Assembly: GCF_000719265.1 (NCBI RefSeq)
Contig: NZ_JOFL01000023.1
Span: forward strand, 25,099 to 89,098
Length of the DNA: 64,000 nt
Direction: 5' to 3'
Source: Streptomyces roseoverticillatus
GTDB lineage: Bacteria > Actinomycetota > Actinomycetes > Streptomycetales > Streptomycetaceae
In this document: piece by piece, positions 20,615 to 27,874 of the stretch
Numbering within the stretch: position 1 is the first letter of the stretch
Layout: every line of letters starts with the position of its first letter
Made by a program: the position numbers and the translations under genes
Notes under the pieces: generated by a model
The model's database searches: none
The model's input: only the letters and a program-made list of their open reading frames with translations
What the model was told of the DNA's origin: nothing

Positions 20615-22042
20615 GTGCCCGAGCTCTCCCGGCGCCGCCGGCTGCTGGTCCTCGCCATCTGTTGCACGAGTCTGCTGATGGTGAGCCTCGACAACACGAT
20701 CCTGAACGTGGCGCTGCCGTCCATGCAGCGCGACCTGCACACCACCGTCCCCGGCCTGCAGTGGACGATCGACGCCTACACGCTCGTCCTGGCCTCGCTG
20801 CTGATGCTCGCCGGCTCGACCGCCGACCGGCTGGGCCGCCGGCGGGTCTTCCAGGCGGGGCTGGTGCTCTTCACCGCGGGGTCCGTGCTGTGCAGCCTGG
20901 CGCCGGGGCTCGGCTGGCTCGTCGCCTTCCGCATGGTGCAGGCCGTGGGCGGCTCGATGCTCAACCCCGTCGCCATGTCGATCATCACCAACACCTTCAC
21001 CGACCCGCGGGAGCGGGCCCGCGCGATAGGGGTGTGGGGCGGCGTCGTCGGCATCAGCATGGCGGCCGGGCCGGTCATCGGCGGGGCGCTCGTCGAGACC
21101 ACCGGCTGGCGGGCCATCTTCTGGATCAACCTGCCGGTGGGGCTGGCCGCGCTCGCGATGACCGCCCGGTACGTGCCCGAGTCGCGCGCGCCCAAGCCGC
21201 GCCGCCCCGACCCCGTCGGCCAGGCGCTGATGATCGTGCTGCTCGGCTCGCTCACGTACGGGATCATCGAGGGCTCCGCGGCGGGCTGGGCCTCGCCCCT
21301 CATCCTCGGCTGCTTCGCCGCCGCCGGCTGCGCCCTGGCCGGGCTCGTCGCCTACGAGCGGCGGCGCGCCGAACCGCTGATCGAGCCGCGGCTCTTCCGG
21401 AGCGCGCCCTTCAGCGGGGCCACGGTGGTGGCGGTGAGCGCCTTCGCGGCGCTGGGCGGCTTCCTCTTCCTCAACACGCTGTACCTGCAGAACGACCGGG
21501 GCCTGTCCGCACTGGACGCCGGCCTGTACATGCTGCCCATGGCCGTGATGTGCCTGGTGTTCGCGCCGCTGTCGGGCCGGCTGGTGGGAGCCCGCGGGCC
21601 GCGGCTGCCGCTGGTGCTCGCGGGGGCGGCGATGACGGCGAGCGGCGTGCTCGTGGCGGCGAGCGGCGCGGGCACCTCCGCCGGCTCCTCCGGCCTGCTG
21701 CTGTTCTCCGCGTACGTCCTCTTCGGCATCGGCTTCGGCCTGGTGAACGCGCCCATCACCAACACCGCCGTCTCCGGTCTGCCGCGCTCCCGGGCCGGCG
21801 TCGCGGCCGCCGTCGCCTCGACCAGCCGGCAGGTCGGCAGCTCGCTGGGCGTCGCGGTGATCGGCGCGGCGGTCGCGGCGGGAATGCGGGAGACGGGCTG
21901 GTGGATCGTCACGGGCTGCGGCGCGGCCGTGCTCGTGGTCGGTACGATCACCACCGGCCGCTGGGCCGCCCGGACCGCCGAGCGGGCCGCGGCCCGGACC
22001 GGCCTCCCCTCCGAGCAGAGCAGGATCCCGGTGACACCATGA
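20615..22042 (+). CDS. MFS drug efflux transporter (DHA2/EmrB-QacA type)
   Basis: A 475-residue multidrug-type exporter with about 14 predicted helices. DHA2 features are visible: SLDNTILNVALPSMQRDL in helix 1, the motif A loop GSTADRLGRRRVF, and the motif C region GPVIGGALVETTGWRAIFWIN. GTG 20615 has AGGGGG six bases upstream. Its stop overlaps the MarR start (ATGA), so pump and regulator form a translationally coupled operon likely controlled through the 20545-20581 repeat. The substrate is unknown. Confidence 0.9.
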   Translation: MPELSRRRRLLVLAICCTSLLMVSLDNTILNVALPSMQRDLHTTVPGLQWTIDAYTLVLASLLMLAGSTADRLGRRRVFQAGLVLFTAGSVLCSLAPGLGWLVAFRMVQAVGGSMLNPVAMSIITNTFTDPRERARAIGVWGGVVGISMAAGPVIGGALVETTGWRAIFWINLPVGLAALAMTARYVPESRAPKPRRPDPVGQALMIVLLGSLTYGIIEGSAAGWASPLILGCFAAAGCALAGLVAYERRRAEPLIEPRLFRSAPFSGATVVAVSAFAALGGFLFLNTLYLQNDRGLSALDAGLYMLPMAVMCLVFAPLSGRLVGARGPRLPLVLAGAAMTASGVLVAASGAGTSAGSSGLLLFSAYVLFGIGFGLVNAPITNTAVSGLPRSRAGVAAAVASTSRQVGSSLGVAVIGAAVAAGMRETGWWIVTGCGAAVLVVGTITTGRWAARTAERAAARTGLPSEQSRIPVTP

Positions 22043-22473
22043 CCGCGCACGACACGCACGCCGCTACGGCGGAGCGCGCCTGGGGCCAGCTGCGGGAGAT
22101 CGTCCTCGGCGGCAACGAACGCCGCAAGGAGGTCGTCGACGCCCTCGGCATGAGCTTCTTCCGCATCAAGGCCCTGCGGCGCATCGCCCGCGGCCCCCTC
22201 ACCCTCCGCGAGCTGGCCGAGCAGCTGCTGACGGACCGCCCGTACGCGACGCTGGTCGTGGACGACCTGGCGGGCCGCGGCCTGGTGGAGCGCACCGCCA
22301 ACCCCGCCGACCGCCGCTCGAAGATCGTCTCGGTCACCCCGGCGGGCAAGGAGCTGGCGGCCCGGGCGGAGCGCATCCTGGGCACGCCGCCGCCGGCCCT
22401 GCTGGCGCTGCCGGCGGAGGACCTGGCGGAGCTGGAGCGGATCACCTCGCGGTTGGCGACCTACGGTTCGTGA
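22039..22473 (+). CDS. MarR-family transcriptional regulator
   Basis: A 144-residue winged-helix repressor. The recognition region is LTLRELAEQLLTDRPYATLVVDDL, followed by the wing GLVERTANPADRRSKIVSVT typical of MarR proteins. It starts at 22039 in an ATGA overlap with the efflux gene stop. Autoregulation of the pump operon through the inverted repeat upstream of the MFS gene is the natural reading. Inducers cannot be predicted. Confidence 0.92.
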   Translation: MTAHDTHAATAERAWGQLREIVLGGNERRKEVVDALGMSFFRIKALRRIARGPLTLRELAEQLLTDRPYATLVVDDLAGRGLVERTANPADRRSKIVSVTPAGKELAARAERILGTPPPALLALPAEDLAELERITSRLATYGS

Positions 22474-22481
22474 GAGAACAG

Positions 22482-22604
22482 GTGGTTGCTGCGGCCACGT
22501 AGGCCGCCGGACCCTCGCCGTAGCAGTTGCTCACCGTAACGGCGGAAGAGAAACCGCCCGCCGCAACGGCGAGCAACCACGGCGTGGGAGACCGGCGGCG
22601 CCGG
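22482..22604. repeat. Intergenic palindromic repeat, diverged copy
   Basis: The gap between MarR and the convergent XRE gene is filled by an imperfect palindrome: GTGGTTGCT (22482-22490) and AGCAACCAC (22572-22580) are complementary. GTTGCTC (22526-22532) can also pair with GAGCAAC (22571-22577), and GGCGG/CCGCC form an inner hairpin. The right half (about 22556-22604, with CAACGGCGAG and ACCGGCGGCGCCGG) resembles the right half of the repeats at 26339-26628. It may serve as a bidirectional terminator. Confidence 0.5.
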
Positions 22605-22626
22605 ACCACCCCGGCCCGTAGAACGG

Positions 22627-23535
22627 CTACGCGCCCCGCGCGAGCGCGCTCAGCTTCTCCAGCCTCTCCCGCGTGACGTCGTCCGCCGGGGTGAGCGTGA
22701 GCAGCCGGCCGCCCGGGTGGGGGCCGGTCCACAGGCTGGTGATGTTGAGGCGGAGCTCGCCCACCTCCGGGTGGCGGTGGCCGCGCATCCGGGGCGACGT
22801 GATCGGGGCGACCTCGTGGCGGGCCCAGATCATGCGGAACTCCGGGGAGGCCGCCAGCAGCTTGGCCAGGAAGCGCTCCCACGCCGGCTCCCCGAGGTGT
22901 TCCGCCATCGAGGCGCGGAACCTGGCCGCCATCGCGCGGGTCGTCTCCTCCAGGTCGGCGAGCGTCGCGCGGACCTCGGCGTTGGTGAACGCGAGCCACA
23001 TGCAGTTGCGGTCCTCGCGGGGCAGCTTGTCGAGGTCGCACATGAGCGCGCTGTACGTGCGGTTGTAGGCGAGGAGGTCGTACCGCGAGTTCTGGATGAC
23101 GGCGGGGAACGGCTCCAGCTGATCCAGCATCATCCGCAGGTCCGCGGAGACCCCCGGGCAGTCGGCCTCCGGCATCGGGTCGACCGCGTTGGCCAGCGCG
23201 AAGAGGTGGCTGCGCTCGCTGCGGTCGAGCTGCAGGGCGCGGGCGACGGCGTCCAGGACCTGCGGTGAGACCTTGATGTCGCGGGCCTGCTCCAGCCACG
23301 TGTACCAGGTGACGCCCACCGCGGCGAGGTGCGCCACCTCCTCCCGGCGCAGGCCGGGCGTGCGCCGCCGCGGCCCGCGCGGCAGGCCCGCCTGCTCGGG
23401 GGAGACGCGCTCGCGGCGGCTGCGCAGGAACGCGGCCAGCTCCCCGCGGCGGACGTCGTCGGCGGTGGGCGCGGAGGGGACGGGCATCGCGGAGGGGACG
23501 GGCGTGCGGGGAAGGGTCCGGGGCTCCTGCAGCAT
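22627..23535 (-). CDS. XRE-family regulator with MmyB-like ligand domain
   Basis: A 302-residue regulator. An N-terminal helix-turn-helix (ELAAFLRSRRERVSPEQAG then TPGLRREEVAHLAAVGVTWYTWLEQ) precedes an MmyB-like PAS-fold domain of about 170 residues that may bind a lipophilic ligand. ATG 23535 has GGAGG ten bases upstream; an ATG at 23544 is too close to the site. It is divergent from an MFS gene, and the 110-base gap holds a perfect inverted repeat. This XRE/MFS pair has the layout of a local efflux repressor. Confidence 0.88.
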   Translation of the reverse strand: MLQEPRTLPRTPVPSAMPVPSAPTADDVRRGELAAFLRSRRERVSPEQAGLPRGPRRRTPGLRREEVAHLAAVGVTWYTWLEQARDIKVSPQVLDAVARALQLDRSERSHLFALANAVDPMPEADCPGVSADLRMMLDQLEPFPAVIQNSRYDLLAYNRTYSALMCDLDKLPREDRNCMWLAFTNAEVRATLADLEETTRAMAARFRASMAEHLGEPAWERFLAKLLAASPEFRMIWARHEVAPITSPRMRGHRHPEVGELRLNITSLWTGPHPGGRLLTLTPADDVTRERLEKLSALARGA

Positions 23536-23586
23536 CGTGGTCATGCCTCCAGCGTGCGCGAGGCCTGCGGCCTGTTCCAGGTAGTG

Positions 23587-23618
23587 CCGGTACCAGGATA
23601 AGGACGCTCTGGTACCGG
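23587..23618. promoter_or_regulatory. Operator candidate between XRE and MFS genes
   Basis: CCGGTACCAG (23587-23596) and CTGGTACCGG (23609-23618) form a perfect 10-bp inverted repeat with a 12-base spacer. It lies 27 bases before the MFS GTG and about 50 before the XRE start. Its position over both divergent promoters makes it the expected binding site of the XRE regulator. Confidence 0.65.
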
Positions 23619-23645
23619 GCTGGGCGAGCAGCCATTGTCGATCCT

Positions 23646-25121
23646 GTGAGCGATACCCGAACAACTCCCCCTGTCACCGAATCCGTTGCGACGCCCGCCG
23701 GAGGATCCCTCCGGCCCTCCTCCCCCGCCCTCACCCCCCTCGGCCTGTTCACCGTGCTGACCGGCGCGGCGCTGCCGATGATCGACTTCTTCATCGTCAA
23801 CGTCGCCCTGCCCGCCATCGACCACGACCTGCACGCCGGCCCGGCCCTGCTGGAGATGGTCGTGGGCGGCTACGGGGTCGCCTACGCCGTGCTGCTGGTG
23901 CTCGGCGGGCGGCTGGGCGACATGGTGGGCAGGCGCCGGCTGTTTATGTGGGGCACGGCGGCGTTCGGCGTGACGTCGGTGGCGTGCGGCCTCGCGCCGG
24001 GAGCCTGGTGGCTGGTGGCCGCGCGCATCGCGCAGGGCGCGGCGTCCGCGCTGATGCTGCCGCAGGTGCTGGCGACGATCCAGGCCACGACGAGCGGGGC
24101 GGGCCGGGCCAGGGCGCTCAGCTTCTACAGCGGCACGTCCGGGATCTCCGCCTCGGTCGGCCAGGTGCTGGGCGGGGTGCTGGTCGCCGCGAACGTGGCC
24201 GGCACCGGCTGGCGGTCGATCTTCCTGGTGAACGCGCCGGTCGCGGCGGTCGCCCTGATCCTGGCCGCCCGCGCGGTGCCCGAGACCCGCTCCACGCACC
24301 CGACGCGGGTGGACGGCCTGGGCACGGTGCTGCTGTCGCTGTCGCTGATCTCCTTGCTGGTGCCGCTGACGGAGGGCAGGGCGACGGGCTGGCCGGTGTG
24401 GTCGTGGGCGCTGCTGGTGGTCTTCCCGTTCGCGGCGGTGGCGTTCGCCGTCACGGAGCGGCGCCTGGAGCGGGCAGGACGGGCAGGGAAGGCCGGGCGG
24501 ACGCCGCTGGTGCCGCCGTCGCTGCTGCGGGTGCGGTCGGTGCGGACGGGGCTGGCCGTGGTGGTGCCGTTCTCGCTGGGCTGGGGCGGCTTCATGTTCG
24601 TCCTCGCGGTGGTGCTGCAGGAGGGGCTGCGGCTGGGCCCGCTGGCGGCGGGGCTGGCGCTGGTGCCGATGTGCGTGACGTTCTTCGCGGGCTCGCTGGC
24701 CGGGCCCCGGCTCTTCAGCCGGTACGGGCGGCGGGCCGTCACGGCCGGGGCGCTGATCCAGGGCGTGGGCCTGCTGGGGGTGGCCGCGGCCTTCTACTGG
24801 GGCTGGGAGGGGCGCGACATCTGGGGCCCGTGCGCGGCGATGGCCGTCCAGGGGCTGGGCCAGGGCCTGCTGCTGCCGCTGACGCTGCGGACGGTGCTGA
24901 GCGAGGTGCCGGTGGCGCAGGCGGGCGTGGGCAGCGGGGTCATGGTCACCACGCAGCAGTCGTTCATGGCGCTGGGCGTGGCCACGCTCGGGTCGCTGTT
25001 CCTGACGCTGTCGGAGTCGCTGGGCATGCGGGACGCGCTCGCCGTGACGCTGGGGGTGCAGGTGGTGGCGGTGGTGGCGTCGGCGCTGCTCACGCTGCGG
25101 ATGCCGCGTACGGAGGCCTGA
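23646..25121 (+). CDS. MFS transporter (DHA2-type)
   Basis: A 491-residue exporter with about 14 helices. Helix 1 reads PMIDFFIVNVALPAIDHDL and the motif A loop is GGRLGDMVGRRRLF; motif C is visible as GQVLGGVLVAANV. GTG 23646 lies 27 bases downstream of the operator repeat and has no obvious ribosome site, so the mRNA may be nearly leaderless. It is probably repressed by the divergent XRE protein. The substrate is unknown. Confidence 0.9.
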   Translation: MSDTRTTPPVTESVATPAGGSLRPSSPALTPLGLFTVLTGAALPMIDFFIVNVALPAIDHDLHAGPALLEMVVGGYGVAYAVLLVLGGRLGDMVGRRRLFMWGTAAFGVTSVACGLAPGAWWLVAARIAQGAASALMLPQVLATIQATTSGAGRARALSFYSGTSGISASVGQVLGGVLVAANVAGTGWRSIFLVNAPVAAVALILAARAVPETRSTHPTRVDGLGTVLLSLSLISLLVPLTEGRATGWPVWSWALLVVFPFAAVAFAVTERRLERAGRAGKAGRTPLVPPSLLRVRSVRTGLAVVVPFSLGWGGFMFVLAVVLQEGLRLGPLAAGLALVPMCVTFFAGSLAGPRLFSRYGRRAVTAGALIQGVGLLGVAAAFYWGWEGRDIWGPCAAMAVQGLGQGLLLPLTLRTVLSEVPVAQAGVGSGVMVTTQQSFMALGVATLGSLFLTLSESLGMRDALAVTLGVQVVAVVASALLTLRMPRTEA

Positions 25122-25153
25122 GCCGGGGCCCGGACCGGTGGGCCGACATGGGG

Positions 25154-25187
25154 ATGGACTGACAGATATTGAAATCTGTCAGTCCAT
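25154..25187. promoter_or_regulatory. 14-bp perfect inverted repeat (TetR-type operator candidate)
   Basis: ATGGACTGACAGAT (25154-25167) and ATCTGTCAGTCCAT (25174-25187) are perfectly complementary with a six-base spacer. It lies 33 bases after the MFS stop and 99 bases before the aldo/keto reductase. Length and symmetry suit a TetR dimer, and a TetR gene follows the reductase; a terminator role for the MFS gene is the alternative. Confidence 0.6.
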
Positions 25188-25285
25188 GTGTCACTCTTCA
25201 AGGGAGCCGCAATCCTGCTTACCCGCTTATGGGTGGATTGCACTGATATTTCCGCGTTTCCCGCCTCCCTCCCGAAGGAGCTCCC

Positions 25286-26290
25286 GTGCAGCACCGCACC
25301 CTCGGCACCACCGGCCCCCGGGTCTCCGCGCTCGGCCTCGGCGCGATGGGCATGTCCGCCCTCTACGGCGAAGCCGACCGCGCCGAGTCCATCGCCACGA
25401 TCCACGCCGCCCTCGACGCCGGCGTCACCCTGATCGACACCGGCGACTTCTACGGCATGGGCCACAACGAACTGCTCATCGGCGAAGCCCTGCGCACCGC
25501 CGGCGAGGCGTCCCGCGCCAAGGCGCTCACCAGCGTCAAGTTCGGCGCCCTGCGCGACCCGGACGGCGGCTGGTCCGGCTACGACGGCCGCCCCGCCGCC
25601 GTGAAGAACTTCGCCGCCTACTCCCTGCAGCGCCTCGGCACCGACCACATCGACGTCTACCGCATCGCCCGCGTCGACCCCGACGTGCCGATCGAGGAGA
25701 CCGTCGGCGCCATCGCCGAGCTCGTCGAGGCCGGCCACGTGCGCCACATCGGCCTCTCCGAGGTGGGCCCTGACACCCTGCGCCGGGCCGCGGCCGTCGC
25801 ACCCATCTCCGACCTGCAGATCGAGTACTCGCTGATCTCCCGCGGCATCGAGGACCGGATCCTGCCCACCGCGCGCGAGCTCGGCATCGGCGTCACCGCG
25901 TACGGCGTGCTCTCGCGCGGCCTGATCAGCGGCCACTTCGACCGCGACCGGCAGCTCGGCGCGGGCGACTTCCGCGGCATGAGCCCGCGCTTCCAGGGCG
26001 AGAACCTCCAGCGCAACCTCGACCTCGTCGACGCCCTGCGCAAGGTCGCCGAGGGCAAGGGCGCGTCCGTCGCGCAGACCGCCATCGCCTGGGTCCTCAC
26101 CCAGGGCGAGGACATCGTGCCCCTCGTCGGCGCCCGCCGCCGCGACCGCCTCACGGAGGCGCTCGGCGCGCTCGACCTGACCCTGGACGCGGCCGACCTC
26201 GCCGCGATCGAAGAGGCGGTCCCCGCCGGCGCCGCGTCCGGTGCGCGCTACCCGGAGTCCCAGATGGCCCACCTCGACAGCGAACGGTGA
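25286..26290 (+). CDS. Aldo/keto reductase (YakC/AKR13-like)
   Basis: A 334-residue NADPH-dependent aldo/keto reductase. The N-terminus LGLGAMGMSALYG, DTGDFYGMGHNE with the catalytic Tyr, and the Lys in TSVKFG are present. The usual catalytic His is replaced: the strand reads YRIARVDP where the YakC type has QHRVDP. Related Streptomyces proteins are recalled to share this, so it is probably a subfamily trait. GTG 25286 has AAGGAG ahead of it. A TetR gene lies 450 bases downstream on the same strand. Confidence 0.88.
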   Translation: MQHRTLGTTGPRVSALGLGAMGMSALYGEADRAESIATIHAALDAGVTLIDTGDFYGMGHNELLIGEALRTAGEASRAKALTSVKFGALRDPDGGWSGYDGRPAAVKNFAAYSLQRLGTDHIDVYRIARVDPDVPIEETVGAIAELVEAGHVRHIGLSEVGPDTLRRAAAVAPISDLQIEYSLISRGIEDRILPTARELGIGVTAYGVLSRGLISGHFDRDRQLGAGDFRGMSPRFQGENLQRNLDLVDALRKVAEGKGASVAQTAIAWVLTQGEDIVPLVGARRRDRLTEALGALDLTLDAADLAAIEEAVPAGAASGARYPESQMAHLDSER

Positions 26291-26338
26291 CGTGAGCCCT
26301 GCGGGCGGCTCCCGGACGGCCCCTGCCGGGGCCCGGTC

Positions 26339-26466
26339 CGGCACCGCCGGAATCCACCGCGGTGGGTTGCGCGCCGCGGCGGCGGAAGACCATTCCGCTT
26401 CCTGCCTCCGGGCAAGGAATCCCGCCGCGACGGCGAGAAGCCGGACGGCGCGTCCCGGCGGTGCCG
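26339..26466. repeat. Palindromic intergenic repeat, copy 1
   Basis: A 128-bp unit bounded by CGGCACCGCCGG (26339-26350) and its exact complement CCGGCGGTGCCG (26455-26466). Inside is ATCCACCGCGGTGG followed by TTGCGCGCCGCGGCGGCGGA, shared almost exactly with copy 2. The right half (CCGCCGCGACGGCGAGAAG) is shared with the diverged copy at 22482-22604. Confidence 0.7.
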
Positions 26467-26490
26467 TGCAGCCCCGGCCCGAGGCCGGTC

Positions 26491-26628
26491 CGGCACCGCC
26501 GGGATCCACCGCGGTGGCTGCGCGCCGCGGCGGCGGAGGCAGAGAGGCACGGCCTCTCCCTGTTCCCTGCCGCAAGGCAGAAAGCCCGCGACGGCGCGCA
26601 ACCCCCACCGGAGGTGACCGGCGGTGCC
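26491..26628. repeat. Palindromic intergenic repeat, copy 2
   Basis: A 138-bp unit with ends CGGCACCGCCGG (26491-26502) and CCGGCGGTGCC (26618-26628). It shares about 45 bases near its left end with copy 1, with only a few differences. The inner TGCGCGCCG can pair with CGGCGCGCA near the right end, so a long imperfect stem can form. Confidence 0.7.
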
Positions 26629-26737
26629 CGGCCGGCCGATGCGGCCACCGCCCCGCGCCCCCGGGGACCGGCCCGGTACCGTCCATATGGGCGCATCACC
26701 GGGACCGCCCGCCCCCAGCCGAAAGGTACGAGCCCGC

Positions 26738-27322
26738 ATGCCGCCCGAGCCGCTGACACCCGAGCGCATCCTCGAAGCCACCGAGGACGTGCTGCGCCGC
26801 TACGGCCCCGCCAAGGCCACCGTGGTCGACGTCGCCCGCGCGCTGGGCGTCAGCCACGGCAGCGTCTACCGGCACTTCGGCAGCAAGGCCGCCCTGCGGG
26901 AGGCCGTCACGCAGCGCTGGCTGGACCTGTCGCACGCGGAGCTGTCGGCCGTCGCCGGCGCGGAGGGCCCCGCCGGGCCGCGCCTGCGCGCCTGGCTCAC
27001 GGCACTGTTCGCCGCGAAGCGGCGCAAGGCGGGGGGCGACCCGGAGCTGTTCGCCACGTACATGGTTCTCGTGGGCGAGAACAGTGCCACCGTCGACCGG
27101 CACATCGAGACGATGATCGGCCAGCTCGCGCAGATCGTGGAAAGCGGCACCCGCAGCGGCGAGTTCGCCACGACCGACCCCATGGGCACGGCCCGCGCCC
27201 TGTGGGACGCCACGAACCGCTTCCACGACCCCGCGTACGCCGCGGACTGGTCGCTCCCGGGGATCGACGCGGCGTTCGACGCGGTCTGCGACCTGGTGCT
27301 GCGCGGCTTGCGCCCGGCCTGA
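26738..27322 (+). CDS. TetR-family transcriptional regulator
   Basis: A 194-residue repressor. The helix-turn-helix VVDVARALGVSHGSVYRHFGSKAALREAV lies at about residues 30-58. The C-terminal domain (about residues 85-190) is of the type often placed beside oxidoreductases. ATG 26738 has GAAAGG about eleven bases upstream. It follows the aldo/keto reductase on the same strand and is the best candidate ligand for the palindrome at 25154-25187. The effector is unknown. Confidence 0.92.
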   Translation: MPPEPLTPERILEATEDVLRRYGPAKATVVDVARALGVSHGSVYRHFGSKAALREAVTQRWLDLSHAELSAVAGAEGPAGPRLRAWLTALFAAKRRKAGGDPELFATYMVLVGENSATVDRHIETMIGQLAQIVESGTRSGEFATTDPMGTARALWDATNRFHDPAYAADWSLPGIDAAFDAVCDLVLRGLRPA

Positions 27323-27329
27323 GCGGACC

Positions 27330-27686
27330 TCAATCGCCGGTAACCGCCGGGCGGGCTTCCTCGCGCGCGGCCGGGCGGTGGCCGAGAAGGGCCCGGCAGA
27401 CGTGAGCGAGGCTGTTCACGTGCTCGGCGGCGGACCGCAGCCCCGCACCGGGTCCGTCGAGGAGCACGGCGCGGGCGCGGGCGAGCGTGAACCTTCGCAT
27501 GGCCCAGTCCTTGCTCACGGGGCCCGGACAGGCGGTCTGCGCAGCGACGACGGGCAGCAGGGCGTGAATGTGCCGACGGAGGTCCGCTTCGAGCTCCTTG
27601 AGCTCGGTGTGCGTCGGAAGTACGGGAGTGTTGAGGGCGCGGTCGATGGTGCGGTTGATGTGATCGGCGTCGATGAGGTCGGGCAT
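27330..27686 (-). CDS. DUF6415-like small protein
   Basis: A 118-residue helical protein that resembles the Streptomyces DUF6415 family, often annotated as linked to natural-product genes. Recognisable stretches are ELEADLRRHIHALLPVVA and the helix SAAEHVNSLAHVCRALLGH. ATG 27686 has GAGGAA four bases upstream. No biosynthetic gene is nearby, so that link is not supported here. It is divergent from an XRE-TPR regulator, a pairing often seen for this family, and is probably controlled by it. It ends seven bases from the TetR stop. Confidence 0.68.
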   Translation of the reverse strand: MPDLIDADHINRTIDRALNTPVLPTHTELKELEADLRRHIHALLPVVAAQTACPGPVSKDWAMRRFTLARARAVLLDGPGAGLRSAAEHVNSLAHVCRALLGHRPAAREEARPAVTGD

Positions 27687-27732
27687 GGGGTTCCTCGCCG
27701 TTGGGTGGTGGGTGCTCAGCCTTGGTGAGAGC

Positions 27733-27746
27733 GTCTCGTTAGAGAC
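27733..27746. repeat. Short hairpin GTCTC/GAGAC
   Basis: GTCTC (27733-27737) and GAGAC (27742-27746) flank GTTA in the gap between the DUF6415-like and XRE-TPR genes, just ahead of the 11-bp direct repeats. It may be part of the same regulatory region. Confidence 0.3.
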
Positions 27747-27757
27747 CGTTCGATTCG

Positions 27758-27801
27758 AGGACTCTTGGAGGACGCTAGAAGGACTCTCAGGGGACCTCGA
27801 T
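27758..27801 (+). promoter_or_regulatory. Four 11-bp direct repeats upstream of XRE-TPR regulator
   Basis: Consecutive 11-base units read AGGACTCTTGG, AGGACGCTAGA, AGGACTCTCAG and GGGACCTCGAT. The first three share AGGAC-CT and the fourth is weaker. The spacing equals one helical turn, placing each unit on the same DNA face. A TAGACC sequence just downstream (27800-27806) could be a -10. The regulator gene starts 74 bases further on. The layout recalls SARP-type heptamer repeats, though no SARP gene is in view. Confidence 0.5.
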
Positions 27802-27874
27802 AGACCCAAGTGGGTGACCTCATCAGGCCTTGCCGGGACGTACCTTGGGGGCGAAGGCTGCGTCTGGAGGATCC

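Larger units (their letters stand above)
26291..26737. other. 447-base intergenic region with two palindromic repeats
   Basis: No gene is supported here. Most of the interval is two tandem copies of a palindromic repeat (26339-26466 and 26491-26628), separated by 24 bases. The remaining roughly 110 bases before the TetR gene should contain its promoter. Confidence 0.7.

Noticed and set aside
27758-27801. CRISPR-like array
   Set aside because: Units are only 11 bases with no spacers and no cas genes; this is a regulatory repeat.
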